Below, piece after piece: positions 33,171 to 45,387 of a DNA stretch of 64,000 nucleotides. Under the pieces are notes generated by a model. The model searched no databases and was not told the origin of the DNA. It saw only the letters and a list, made by a program, of their open reading frames with translations. Position 1 is the first letter of the stretch. Each line of letters starts with the position of its first letter. The position numbers were made by a program, and so were the translations under genes. Source of the DNA: Gadus chalcogrammus (taxonomy: Eukaryota > Chordata > Actinopteri > Gadiformes > Gadidae); NCBI RefSeq assembly GCF_026213295.1, contig NC_079418.1, positions 4,029,887 through 4,093,886 of the forward strand, read 5' to 3'.

Positions 33171-34109
33171 CCATAACAAACACAAGTTACTAACAGTGTT
33201 AGTTTTAGGCTACTTTTACAACTTGCATCTATGAAAAAGTTTGGACCATAAATCACAATAACGATCACAAATCAAAATATCTTGACAAAGTTTTATATCA
33301 AATTTGCCAATATTCATGGTAACCAGACACTTAACATAAATTACAAAAAGTGTTTCAAGTTTAAGTCAATTTCAACTCAAATCTGTGAAATAGGCTAAAT
33401 CAAATATATCAAGGGAGGTTGGTTGTAGTCTTTTCACTCGGTTCTAGCCCTACTGTTGATCCGGAGAACCGAGCGATAAGACTACAACCAAATATAAACA
33501 TATCCGCTTCCGGCTCCGGTTTCCGTTTCAATGGGATTACGGAACGACAAATAAAACACAACAGAAACTGTGGCCGTTTCTCAATTCGCGTACTTGTGCG
33601 TGCTCGTGTGCTTGTGGACTCGTGAAACGTCATCAGTCGTTGCCCGAGCACTGTTCCAATTCGAAGCACGCATCATGCGAGTACTGTCGTAAAACCCGGA
33701 AGTGTTCTTGATGCATGCTCGATCTCGCCGTTTCACCGAGCATGCATCGGAGGTGGCTCGCGGCTGTTTCCCAAAGTGAAGGCTGCAGCCTTGCTAGGAC
33801 GCATCCTTGCTAGTTGCGTCCTATGGAGATGAGAATAGAGTGCTAGCTCGAGTGCTTCCTAGCGTTTGTAGTGTTCAGACTTTGGCCGTTTCTCAATTCC
33901 TAGCACGCGTACTACGGACTCCATGACTTGCAAGCACGTACTTGGCAAGTCCGTACTTCAAGCACAGACTTGCGAGCACGTGAGTACGTACCTGCAATAG
34001 GGTGTATGCACTAAGCTGTGTGACGTACTTCCTGTTTCAAATAATACAGCTTGGTTGCTTCCGGTCTGTGTGTTTATCGCGCTAGCCTGCTGACTTTGAT
34101 ACTGTAAAC

Positions 34110-36662
34110 ATGGATCAAGACCGCAAACATCTAACAAATGGACCTTTTCAGAGGCAGGAGACAACCTACGCAGAGCACTGCTGTGTCCCCCACTGTACAG
34201 CGTCAGCAAAATTCAACAGGGTATTAAGTTTTTTTGGCTTCCCGAGCCAAACTGACGTGAGGAGTCGATGGATTGTGAACATACGCCGGGATGCATATGT
34301 CATCACCACTCACTCCAAGGTCTGTAGCAGACACTTTAGTCCCGACAAGTTGATTGAGCCAACTACTCCTCAGGGTAGAAGGAGACTTGCAAAAGGTGCC
34401 GTACCAACCCTTTTTGAGTGGAACCAATATACAGTCGCAACCCCAAGGCGCGGCGTGTGGGATAGAGTGGATCGGTTCGTCGAGGCTGCCCCTCCGGAAG
34501 ATGAAGTTGATCAACGTTTCAAAGATCACGACTACTGCTCTGTCCCAGAACCGGCTGCCATGGATATGGCAGCATCCGCTGCTGAAAGCGTCACAAATGA
34601 AGTAGAGGAGCTGAGAAAGGAGCTACAGGAGTTACGTCTCCAGCGAGATTTTGGACTGCAACGGTTTGCTGGCTCCGACGCAGACATACGATTTTACACC
34701 AGGGAAGTCATTTCCATTTTTTGTATTAGCCTATGTGATATTAGCCTATGTGATATTAGCTTTGTCCCTAAGTGACGGGGATATGTGCCATGCAGGGACA
34801 ATAGCTTTATGTTAGATTAATTTATAGTACTGTACCAAATTACTTCTTAATAGGTCTATGTGAATGATAAATAGCACACAAGTAGTGTCATGTTGAGAGA
34901 TGGTGTAATTCAGGACAGGAGTTGGGAATGTCCATGTCTTATCAGAATTTATATATTTGAATGTGACCGCATCAATAGTTCAGAAAAAAACATTTATAAT
35001 ACAGATTTGTGTAAAGACTTACAGAGACGTTGCCAGTTAAAGTCTACAAAAGTTTATTTTTAAATAATTGGAAAAAGTCAGAGAGGAGAGGAAAATGGGA
35101 GCACTGAAGCGACAGCGCCAGAATGTGACCGTCTCCAGCTCCACCAATGCGGGTCCTAGAACAAAAATACTATTAAATAATTGTAAAAATGTATGAATTG
35201 AGCAGGTAACACCCTACTTATCTGCATGCAAGTGCACAGCAAACCACCAAACAGCGCCTCCCAATGATACATCCCCGACAGGAACACTACTCTAAAAAGA
35301 AAGAGCACAGAGACCACATTAGGGCATTGGATATCCAGACACATCAGGTCGTCTTAAAGGAAGTTGGGGCAGTTATTAAAATGCACCCAAAGAGGAAACT
35401 AAACAAACCTTTCTGTCAGCCGAGTGCCAGGGATTAGTTACGGTGCCATCCGGTAGAGCAACCGTTGCGTACTGGCCCAAGTCACAATACAGGTTAAAGT
35501 GAGGTGACTGAGGCTGAAACAGGTATATGGGTGAAATACAGGTCACCCTGCCACTCAAACACACACATATATATATATATATATATATGATAAAATCGTA
35601 ATCTTAGTAGTTACTGTTGACATTATTTTGGTAACAATGTATACTTTTCAAGATTTTAAAAAAAATTATGCGGTGTCTTTTGTGAATAGATTTGCCAGCT
35701 ACGACCACCTGATGGCATTTTGGTCTTTGATCGAGCCTTGTCTATACAAGATGGTCTGTGTATCCAGAGCCAAATCAGCTGCCCAGAAAAAAGAAGAAGT
35801 GGTCGCACCTGCACGTGCATCAACGGTACTTTATAAGTAGTTACAGATGTAATTATACGTGATTTCATTGCATTTGTATTTGTTTGAGCTATCCTTTTTT
35901 ATTTTCCTCTCAGAGACAGCTGCTCCAGCCCATAGATGAACTCTTTCTTTTTCTGAACTATCTTTCGGCTGGATTGAAGAGGACCTGGCAAATCGCTTTA
36001 GAATTCACCAGTCCACAGTGAGCCGCATCATTGCCACATGGACTTGTTTTCTGGCCACAGCACTAGGGTCTATTTGTATTTGGCTCACACCTGCAGAGGT
36101 ACAGGCTTACCTCCCGGAGAAATTCCGTGATTACCCGGACACCCAGGTAATTCTTGATTGCACAGAGCTTAGATGCCAAACCCCATCCTCACCCCTCCTT
36201 CAAAGTGAGATGTACTCTACGTACAAATCCCACTGCACCATGAAAGGCTTGGTTGGAATAGCCCCACATGGTGCAGTGACATTCATTTCCGGATTGAATG
36301 GTGGTTCAGTTTGCGACAAGGAAATGTTCAAACAGTCAGGAATCGCTGAATTGCTGACAGAAAACATGGCAGTAATGGTCGATAAAGGCTTCGTAATCAG
36401 TGATTGCTGCAAAAGCAAAGTTTACTGCCCACCCTTTCTGTCAAAAAACAAACAGATGCCAGCATGCCAGGTGAAGGAGACACAGGCCATAGCCAGATTG
36501 CGGGTGCACGTAGAGAGTGTCATTCGGAGGATAAAGGAGAACCGGCTTTTTGATGGCACCATCACCCTGTCACATGCGTACAATATCAATGAAATATTTG
36601 CAGTTGCCTGTCTGCTGTCAAATTACCAAAACAAGGCACTCGTCAAAAAATGGGTTAAGTGA
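34110..36662 (+). pseudogene. THAP-domain DDE_4 transposase, frameshifted
   Basis: The N-terminal frame (34110-34775) has a THAP zinc finger: C-x4-C at the start (HCCVPHCTAS), the invariant tryptophan (RSRWIVNIRRD), C-x2-H (SKVCSRHF) and a closing AVPTLF. A coiled coil follows. A middle exon around 35600-35815 reads RFASYDHLMAFWSLIEPCLY. The DDE part, after a CTCTCAG acceptor near 35912, has one frame break near 35970. It then continues through a helix-turn-helix (RFRIHQSTVSRIIATW) and catalytic-type residues in VILDCTEL, AVMVDKGF and HVESVIRRIKEN. Exon borders in the middle are approximate. Confidence 0.8.
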
Positions 36663-37020
36663 TTAAATAAAGACAATATTATTGCCTTTCATGAAAATGC
36701 AGTAGATCTGTCTGCTAGGAAGTAAGTAAAGATTGACTGTTTAAATGTTCAGAACACTTGAATTACGTGCAGTTAATGTTTGGATTTTCATATGCATTTG
36801 ATTTCCCATTTTACAAAAATAAATAATGCAATTGCTGAGAATAAAATATATTTATGGTGATTACATGGTCTCATTGACATTTCCAGGAAGAAACGGCACT
36901 TCTGGTTGTTTGGTTGACGGTGAGTTGCTGGCCAATGTGAGGTAAGACTGCTGGTGAAGGTGAGATGAGACTGCTTGTGAGTTAACTGATTTAAGCTAAT
37001 CTAATCTTGGGTAATGTTTT

Positions 37021-39331
37021 TTACATTTTCTTAAGACGCAGGTAGCTAGGCATGTAATAGTAGAAAAAGAAATGGTCTGCCTTTTCTCGAATTGCGCTCT
37101 GCACTTCTGGCTCAACATAGATTCTCTGCACTACGTAGTCTTCCTGCGCCCACACAACAAAGTCGCACCACTGCATTCCAGTTATGAGCAGCTGGCCTTG
37201 GACTGCCAATAATAAGAGTGGCTCTTTTTAAGTTGTGGCGAACCACCCTCCATTTTCAAATATTTGCAGTCCACAAAGTTGTGGACATTGGGGCATTTAA
37301 ATTCAACAAGGCCAAATTGAGGGTATTCGTTGGGGTCAAAAACAATTCCATCCAGGGAGGAAGCAAACCAGGGGTTAGACGGATGAATGACAAGACCACA
37401 GGGTGAGTAGTTGACGTTCATCAGCTGACTGTACTCAGCTGCTACTGCAGGCTCCATCTCAGCACCTCTCCTCATGTCTGCTGTCTGCCGTGTGCCCTTA
37501 ATGATGCGCTCTGCTAATGCCTCTGCAGAGCTCTGGCCTCTGACATGGCACACCTCACGAAACCTAGAGGTGGTCACTCTGGGTCAGCGGAGCAGGTGCC
37601 ACTCGGAGCAGGAGCTTTGCTCACGTGTAGCCTCCTCAATTTTGTGGGCCATTGCCATGGTGACAGAAAGACTTTGCAGATTTAGCAGCTCTTCTTCTGA
37701 GCACACAAATGGACATTGGGACAGTAAGATGTCATAACCCTCCAGAGGCAGACGGGGTGTTGGTGATGTATTGTGGTGGGGTGTGATAAAGTGGGATTTC
37801 ACAGGAGGCTGCTGATATGACAACATGCTACCCTTCTGCACTAACCCAAAGGCTGTTTCTACCATGGGCTTGCCAGGTCCCATGTTCATTGTAGAAACAA
37901 GAGGCTTGTCCTCCAGGTTAAATTTCGCATAGGCCTCCTCTACGCGAAGTAGGCAGGGATCTGGCAATTCTCCAACCATGCCTCTGTAGAATCCACTCCT
38001 ACAAAGAAATTAACAAATTGCAACATGTATTTGCAACACAGGAAACTACATTTAACAAAGCAAATTACCTAACTCCAGTCTGGACCATCTGATTTGGGAC
38101 AGGTTTGGTAAAAACCATGGTATTTACTGGTCCAGGCTTTACTCCCTGAGAAAATAAATGCTTGATGGAGGGGTCACTTTAAATCAAGACTATTAAAAAA
38201 TGTAATTAAAGTTTAACTTACCATTGTTCGCGGCTTGTGCCATTGCTGCTCTGACTCCGTACAGCTTTGCACAGGGGGCACGACAGGAATATTCAACAAT
38301 GAATAGTGTGCTGTCTGAAACAATAATGCTGCTAAATGGTTGCACAGAACAGTGCCAGCCACACAGGAGCAGCGGTGGTGACTTAGCATCACTGGGGATG
38401 AATCACAAAGCTTGATCTAAGAGAAAAAGGTAAATCATTAGAAATTATAACCTCAGCATCATGGGTGTAAACAACCAATTGGTTGTTATGAAGGTAAGCA
38501 CTTGAACTGTGCTAGAAAAAGCCTACCATCCTGAATGCTTACTGTTATATTCTCTCCCTCTTAAAATAAAGATGTGATTGTTTTTAAAGCAGACTCCAAG
38601 AATCACACAATTATTCCACTGTACCTGTACTTCTGCTTTGCAAACGACAATAAATATCTTGAATATTGAAAAGTTGTAGTCTTGTACTCATTACCTTGAC
38701 TAAATTAAATTGTGTGCGGAAAAAAGGGAGGCATGATAAACATTCAAGTTGGTGGCCCTTGAGGACTACACTTAGCTACTGCTCAACCGAACAAACCCCA
38801 CTGAACAGGGATGAACACAGCATCCTGCCTACACTCAAACTGTGTGGTGCCTCGCTCTTCCTCATCGACCTGTAGCACAAGGCTCTCACGCTGACCTGCC
38901 CTGTTAGCTTGTCTTTATTGGACACTGAATGAAATAACATACAAATTCATTAAGCTTCAATTGTACTGGGTTACGCATCATCACTATCTGTAACAAGTGA
39001 CTACATGGAAAGTAAGGTTAGTTAGCTACATAACGTTACTTTTGTATGCGCAAAACTGTGGCTATAAATTAAACAAATATTACTCAACACAACAGGCAAA
39101 AACATCAAGGCTGATATAAAACACTGGTTAAGAAATCTTGTTAGAATTTGCTGTTACTGCATCGTAAGACACGTTAGAAAGTGACAGTTAACTGACAGAC
39201 TAGCCTTTGACAGTAGCTACTAGCTAGCGTCTGTTAGAAGTAGTTTTCTTACCTTCGTAGCTGTGAATGTAGGTTGCAGCATACAACCTAAACCCCTTCT
39301 CCAATTTGTCTGAGTTTTTCTTTCCCGACAT
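37021..39331 (-). pseudogene. YqaJ-like exonuclease with SWIM-type zinc finger, two lesions
   Basis: The first exon (39331-39253, MSGKKNSDKLEKGFRLYAAT) ends at a GTAAG donor. An exon around 38415-38225 has a SWIM-like CSCVAGTVLCNH signature. The YqaJ domain lies in 37979-37021, with RGAEMEPAVAAEYSQL, then FASSLDGIVFDP and GLVEFKCP. These give the E, D and ExK residues of the nuclease fold. A TGA at 37584-37586 interrupts an otherwise continuous frame (a CGA would fit). A one-base frameshift near 37205 separates the last part, QGQLLITGMQWCDFVVWAQE. Confidence 0.78.
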
Positions 39332-39383
39332 AAACGGTGCACATCTTTGATATTTATTGCCGGCAGCTCCTGTAAACACCGGC

Positions 39384-39796
39384 GCTGCATCCGAATACCT
39401 AGTACATACTATTTCTGTCTAGTGTCTACTACTTGACCATACTACACTTGACTGTGTAGAACGGTCTACAGACATGCGTAGAACGCCGCCGAAACTCCAC
39501 CGGATGTTTGGAGATGACGTATCTCCCCCCAGATGGCGGCAAAATGTACCTGTTTTCCGTCTTGTTATCGTTGCTATTAAATAAAAAAGTCTCTTTCTAC
39601 GCGAATGGCTCTTGAAATGGATATCTCTGCTAGAAGGCGTCGTCGTCGGTCATCTCGTAGAGCGACTTACCGGCAGGTTATGTTGTATATATGTGGACAT
39701 TTGGTAAGTCATTTTTTTGGAATAATAATAATACATTTACAGTTATTTGTTACTCCGTGAAAAAGACGATTGAAGTTAATTTTTCCTTTTTTATTG

Positions 39797-39832
<36 letters not shown>

Positions 39833-40067
39833 TAAAAAGCCGCTGTTGATGGTGTCGGGTCAGCCATCTCTTCTTCGTTTGTTACCAGACTCCGGTTGCA
39901 TTGTGGGATAGCGTAGTGTGGTCCGTGGTTCACTTTGGCGGTAGTATGCATTCGGAAACGACTTCCGTACTACAGAATGCATACTAGAGTATTCGGACGC
40001 GCTAGATTTTTCGCATACTACAAAATGCATACTATATAGTATGCAAGTACGAGTATTCGGATGCAGC
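39384..40067. mobile_element. MITE, GCTGCATCCGAATAC family, copy 1
   Basis: The inverted ends GCTGCATCCGAATAC and, reversed, GCTGCATCCGAATACTCGTA enclose about 680 bp. The interior matches 55130-55640 in the opposite orientation, including CCACAATGCAACCGGAGTCT and CATCCGGTGGAGTTTCGGCG (complement strand). A CA microsatellite (39798-39832) has grown inside this copy only. Confidence 0.85.
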
Positions 40068-40069
40068 CC

Positions 40070-40890
40070 GGGTGTAGAACGTTGCCATCTTGGAACCGGA
40101 AGCTGATGAGCTGTATTACGGCGAATCAGGAAGTGCTTGTGCAAGTAGCCTATTGGAACAGCAGCCGACTCGATGACGTCACCACCTCTGCTCGTCCGTT
40201 AACTGTGCTTCGGCCTCATTTAGGCATATACTACTGAACAATATAAACAAATGATATAAAACAAAATCCCAGCCTCTTTCATTTTCAAATAGTAGGCTAT
40301 GTAAATATTCTGAATGAATACAAATTGAAAAGATATGCGTGTCCTGTCATGTGTATGAGCTATACACACACGACTTTATATATATTTAAGCAATAGATCA
40401 CGCCAGGCTGTGGTATGTGCTCATTATACCACTGTTAAGGGGCGTTGTCCGGCCCCGACGTGCAGCGGCGACCCCCCAACAGTTTAATGTTTTATATTAT
40501 ACAAAACATCCATGAATTGCACATTTAAATAAACATGTCCTTGCTACATGTCTGTCATTAGTATAAGCTGTATGAATCTGTCTTTCAGGTAGGAACTATT
40601 AGCTCCTTGCTTACTGCCTCAAACTCTATGCCTGGCATACTTTTAGTCATGACTGGTTAACTATACTTTGTCATCAAATAGAGTTGTAGCAAATGGCAAA
40701 TGTTTGTCTTGACGTTTTTTTTTTTTTTACAGGGCCCAACATTAACCCAAATGATTGAAATAAATAATAACGGAGCTTAACAGTTTTGTTGCAAAGCACA
40801 ATCTTATTAGATCTTGTGTATTTTGAGTTAAGCCCAAATCATTGTTGTCTAAACATAGCAACTAGCAAGCCGTAATAATATAGAGAGAAC
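40070..40890. other. Non-coding spacer
   Basis: AT-rich DNA with no exon or repeat end that I can support. The bases 40081-40160 may still belong to the transposon cluster to the left. Confidence 0.4.
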
Positions 40891-40898
40891 ATAGTTGC

Positions 40899-41367
40899 CA
40901 TAGACATTTTATATGATAGACGGAGCATCGAATGCAACCGCCTACTGGCGCTGACGAGACGCGGGGCCGCCATCTTGGAGTGGTCATACGCTCCACTCAG
41001 TGTAATCCGTTTGGCTGGAGCAATGAACTGTCAGCGCATTTAATTAATCATACCTCACTGAATACCACTGATTTTCATGCGTTTTTTTGTCATACGTGTA
41101 GCTATAATAAAGGCCACATGGTTTGGCGTGTTTTATTATTCAATACTAATTATACCAATAGTACGGTAATGTTAAATCTTGCTTGTGAAAAGTAATCCCC
41201 CGATTCCTATTGTGGATTGTCCGCCGATTTGAGCAGGAATACGCTGAACAACAGCCCGGCATCCTGTTTCTGCTGCTGTTGCTGCTCCCGGTTGACCACT
41301 CCAAGATGGCGGCCGTATTTCTCGCGTCCCAGCAGCCAATGCTCCGTCTATCTATAAGATGTCTATG
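40899..41367. mobile_element. MITE with ~90-bp inverted arms and 8-bp duplication
   Basis: The perfect 8-bp duplication ATAGTTGC is at 40891-40898 and 41368-41375. The arms start CATAGACAT, pass through GATAGACGGAGCAT and extend to GGCCGCCATCTTGGAGTGGT on both sides. No coding capacity. The 8-bp duplication points to hAT, although the terminus is not a standard hAT CAG/TAG sequence. Confidence 0.85.
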
Positions 41368-41375
41368 ATAGTTGC

Positions 41376-43890
41376 ATTATACCTTTATCTTTTGCTCGTT
41401 TCTCCTCTTCTTCTTTTCTTTTTTTCCTGAATTGGGCACCTGATGGCTTTGACCTTTTCCTTTCCATTTCTGTTTATTTGGCACTCGACAATCGACGGAT
41501 TTGAACATTGAATTTGAAATTGTGTAGACCAAACCAATTCACCTTGGTGGCCACATAATCGTTTTGTATTAGTATTAATTATTTTCATTAGCCATTTCAC
41601 ACAATTCCAAAAAACAATAACGTGCAGAAATTGGAAAAAATGAAAGACCAACGACGTGTATATATTTTTTGCCTCTAATGACGTCTATGGTATCACTCCG
41701 CACGTAGTCCGGTAACTTGTCAATGTAATAAGCGGGATATGTATCAACCCTAGCGTCGTCGGTTGCTAAGCGACGACATCCACGTCTTGGGCTGACTATT
41801 TCTCTGCTGATCAACACTACGAATGCTGGTAACAAATAAATTGTTTCGTTTCGGCAAGTAGCCGTGTAATAAGCGGGATAATGTATAGAACGACGCCAGT
41901 CATTATTGAAATATAAGCCCCTTCATGGCGGAGCAAGACACCTCCGCTGCGCGTCGGTGTCCTGTTCGCCCTATCTGGGATTATTTTCTCGATAATGACC
42001 GGCGTTCTATACATTATCCCTTACATATTTATGAAGGAAATGGGCGTTTTTTTTGTTGTTATTTTCGAGTATTGCTCTACAGTGGATTCCCCCCCCCCCC
42101 CCTTGTCGTACATTTTGGAGACCCACCCATACCAGAAGTGAACTGTCACTGCGCCCCTCCCCTTTCCTCTTCTCTCAAAGCTTCTGTGCAGACTACTGCA
42201 CGGCACCTTTACAGCAAGCAGGAGCGCCTCGCCGCTCCTGCAGCTGCAGTGGGCGCCAATTGCCAATTCCAATCCCGTCACAGTACATGATATAGAAAAC
42301 CGCTTCGCGATGCAGATGATTTTATTTTTTTAAAGTGCTTGTGCCGCCCCCTTGCTTCATGCAAAAATGCCGCCCCGGGCGATTGCCCGGTTCGCCCGTA
42401 CCTAAAACCGCGCCTGCTTGACCGTCATGGTTGCTATGGTGGTTGCTATCGACCGCCCCCTCTAATCCTTACATGGCTTTAAAAACCACGCGGCAAAGGA
42501 GCTGCCGTCAATTTTGTTGTTTTTGTCGTAAACTAGGGTCCGATGGTTAAAAAATATCCAAGGTATCCTTAAAAGGCAGCTTGGATATTTTTATTTTCTG
42601 CAGTTTAGACTTCTTCTATAACCTATTTTTGAAAGCAAAACACCAAGCTCATTGATGACGAGGCAGGGTTATTTGAAACAATTTATTGAATAAATATTTG
42701 TGAGAGGTCATTCCTTCTCCTGAGTTTGCTTCCTATTTATGTCTAGTGTACACCCCTACTGTCCACAAGCATCCCCCCCCCTCCCCATATGGATTTGGAG
42801 AATCGTTGCCACGTCCCAGTGGTGGAGGTATCATATATATGAAAGAGGGCATTCAATTATACTACAATGATCAATTAGGAGGCCGAAGCCCTAAAGAAAG
42901 TGATGCAATAGTTGACTGAGTCGAGAACCTTTAAGTAAGCTGTACCTTGGAGTCTCTTAGATATCAAAGGGGGTCTCAAAGGACGCATACGCTTCAACCT
43001 GTGGCTCCAGCCCTACAGGAAATGACTCAGCAAGTGCTCAATCTCGTTGCACCTCACCCAGCGGCTCGCTTGAAAGATTTTGGCCAGAAGTTCTTCCAAG
43101 AACAACACCTATAGCCATCCAACATGCATATCTGAGAATCAGGCCTCTCTTTAATAATGACAAAAAGTTATGAGAGAAATACACATTAACTTTTTGTTAT
43201 CTCATAAACGGCGTGGTGCCGGCTCCTTTTGACCTTTTGACCCCAGACTCCAAAACCATGGCCAGAGGCCAGCTGTGTCTACACACCTTAAAGGTCCCAT
43301 GACATGCTATTTCATGTATTCTTTGATATAGGTATTAGTGGGCAACTAACACAGTATTCAAAGACGTTCCCGAAATTCAGCCGTGGTGCAGAGTTACAGC
43401 CACTCCGAGCCAGTCGCACATTGAGCTTCTCATTTGCATTATAGCTACAGACACCAAAACAGCGCATTTGGGGGAAGCTCAAAATTTAGAACCCTAGCCT
43501 ATGGGTTTCCTTCCCAGCAGATGTATCGCTAATCCATTTCTTATCTATAACCAAAAAGATGTAAAAGGGAAATAACAATGTTTAAATTTGCATGTTCAAT
43601 ATCACTTGTGTGTTAACCGTATTTCATAATAACAGTTACCTTCATCATACTACCCGATTGTCCTACACTAACTATGTATATTGGATGACCTAATCTTCAT
43701 TTATTCTACATATTGCTCGCATTTGATGTTGTCCACACTTTGATTCACTCCTATGTACATCGCATACCACATCAAACGTGCATACGCCTTATTCTCTGCA
43801 CAACATCCTATTGTGCCATCTTTTGCATACCACATCAAACGTGCATATGTCTTAGCAAAGTGAAGTAAAGTAAAACCCAGTTTTATCTTT
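41376..43890. other. Gene-poor DNA with inverted repeats
   Basis: Arms at 41876-41921 and 41978-42021 (GGGATAATGTATAGAACG) form a hairpin. TAATAAGCGGGATA recurs at 41728 and 41865. The stretch 42330-42415 (CCGGGCGATTGCCCGGTTCG) looks like a repeat terminus. TTAAAGGTCCCATGACATG at 43288 looks like the left end of a TTAA-flanked element whose right end was not found. No gene is visible. Confidence 0.45.
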
Positions 43891-43893
43891 ACT

Positions 43894-44340
43894 TATACCA
43901 CGGTCTGCGGGAATACTCGATTCTGATTGGATGCAGGGTGTGCATTAACTCCTGATATACGGACACCTGGACAAGTAGTTCCGTCAAATTGTCTGTTTAC
44001 CGTTCTCAATTAATGCGCTAGCTGGCGTATCGTCTCTAAAATAGTATTAACCATAGCAACGGGAAACAAAACAAAGCTCAGCGGACAATAATACCTCCCG
44101 CTACCTCGCGTTCTAAAGTCGTAGCTATGGTCCGTCCTAATTACTGGAGGAGGGAACAACGTTTCCGTTGCATGAGAACCCAACGGGCGTGTAATGGTAG
44201 TTCCGGGTATTAGTCGGACCCTCAGGCGTAACCAGGTATGTGTATGTTTTGTGGAAAACTTTATATTCGGATTGTAAAACGCATGAAAATATAAATTAAT
44301 GGTCTTAATTTGGTCACCGTTGGTAAGTGACCGTGGTATA
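43894..44340. mobile_element. MITE with TATACCACGGTC ends
   Basis: TATACCACGGTC at 43894 and its reverse complement GACCGTGGTATA ending 44340 bound about 447 bp without coding capacity. The flanks are CT on the left and AGCGGG on the right; a TA duplication is possible because both ends carry TA. Confidence 0.75.
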
Positions 44341-44344
44341 AGCG

Positions 44345-45387
44345 GGATAATGTCCCGGACACGTCCATTACTATTTCCAAAACAGTTTTTTTAGCTACGC
44401 AGGTCCCAGACCTAACTATACCATTACATGAACAGTGAAGTTATCGGTTGAAACAAATGTTATTGCAATTGAACTAGAGCAGTTGAGCTAACTCCCGCCT
44501 TGTGCACCGGTTAAAACCATGTGCATCATTTATTAATTAAACATATTATTTTAGCAGTTGAACCCCGTGTCTATTTGAACCATCCTGGTTCTCTAATATC
44601 AATGTGCATGACACAACCCGTGTCTATTGCACTCCTGTTTTGATACACAAAACACATGAAAACAGACAGAAGGGCCCAGCAACCTTGAAAAACATAATGT
44701 CTGAGTGTTAGGCATTCGTTATTGCATAAACTGCTATTTCCTGAAGAGAGAGAGAGAGAATATTAAGATTGGCGTAGTTTGTAGTAATGTAAACAATTAG
44801 AATGATGAATGCCGGGCATCCATCACTGCTTGGGTTGAAAAGGCCTGAAGAGAAAGAACAAATTTAGTACAAATGTAAACATTTACAGATCGTTTAAACT
44901 ATTAATGTTGGTGAATCAAAAAACATTGATTACAACCTACACAAATATTTGCATGTTTTGCCGATATCAACTAGGGACTGGCTCCCTGTATTTCAGCACC
45001 CAGACACACAGACCCCCAAATATACAAACAAATATACTAAATTTACATTCTGGTTCCAAAACATGACTAGGTGTTAGGGGTGGGAGGGGGCAAGGGGGAG
45101 AAAGAACAATATGAAAATAACTTCAATTTAACTAACAATAGAAAGGCGAGTGGCCTTGTTAAGTATTTTAAGAAGCTGCATTACCCTCACATAGCCACAA
45201 GGGGAGCAATACCTTATTGAAGGCTGCTCCCTCTACAGAAGGCAGCACCTTTAGATAGGTGAAGAAGCCGAAGCCATTACGTCACCCCGGCCACGCCCAC
45301 TGCATAGGCCACGCCCACTTGACGTCCTCTATCCGATGATTCGAAGTGAAGAGCCCAGAGATCAATAGGTAGACGGCGGAGAGCCAA
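44345..45387. other. Non-coding spacer
   Basis: Apart from a short GA run at 44746 I see nothing annotatable. Two CCACGCCCACT motifs lie at 45293-45320. Confidence 0.4.

Larger units (their letters stand above)
33886..39370. mobile_element. ISL2EU-type transposon (THAP-DDE transposase plus YqaJ nuclease)
   Basis: A left end begins GGCCGTTTCTCAATTCC at 33886; a second, related end (GGCCGTTTCTCAATTCG) lies at 33569. The element carries a plus-strand THAP plus DDE transposase gene and a convergent minus-strand gene with SWIM-like and YqaJ exonuclease parts. That pair is the hallmark of ISL2EU elements. The right end is not resolved; it is placed just after the first YqaJ exon. Frames are broken in both genes. 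Confidence 0.75.

Noticed and set aside
43288..43306. Complete TTAA-flanked element starting AGGTCCCATGACATG
   Set aside because: No matching right end was found downstream, so only a possible left end is noted.
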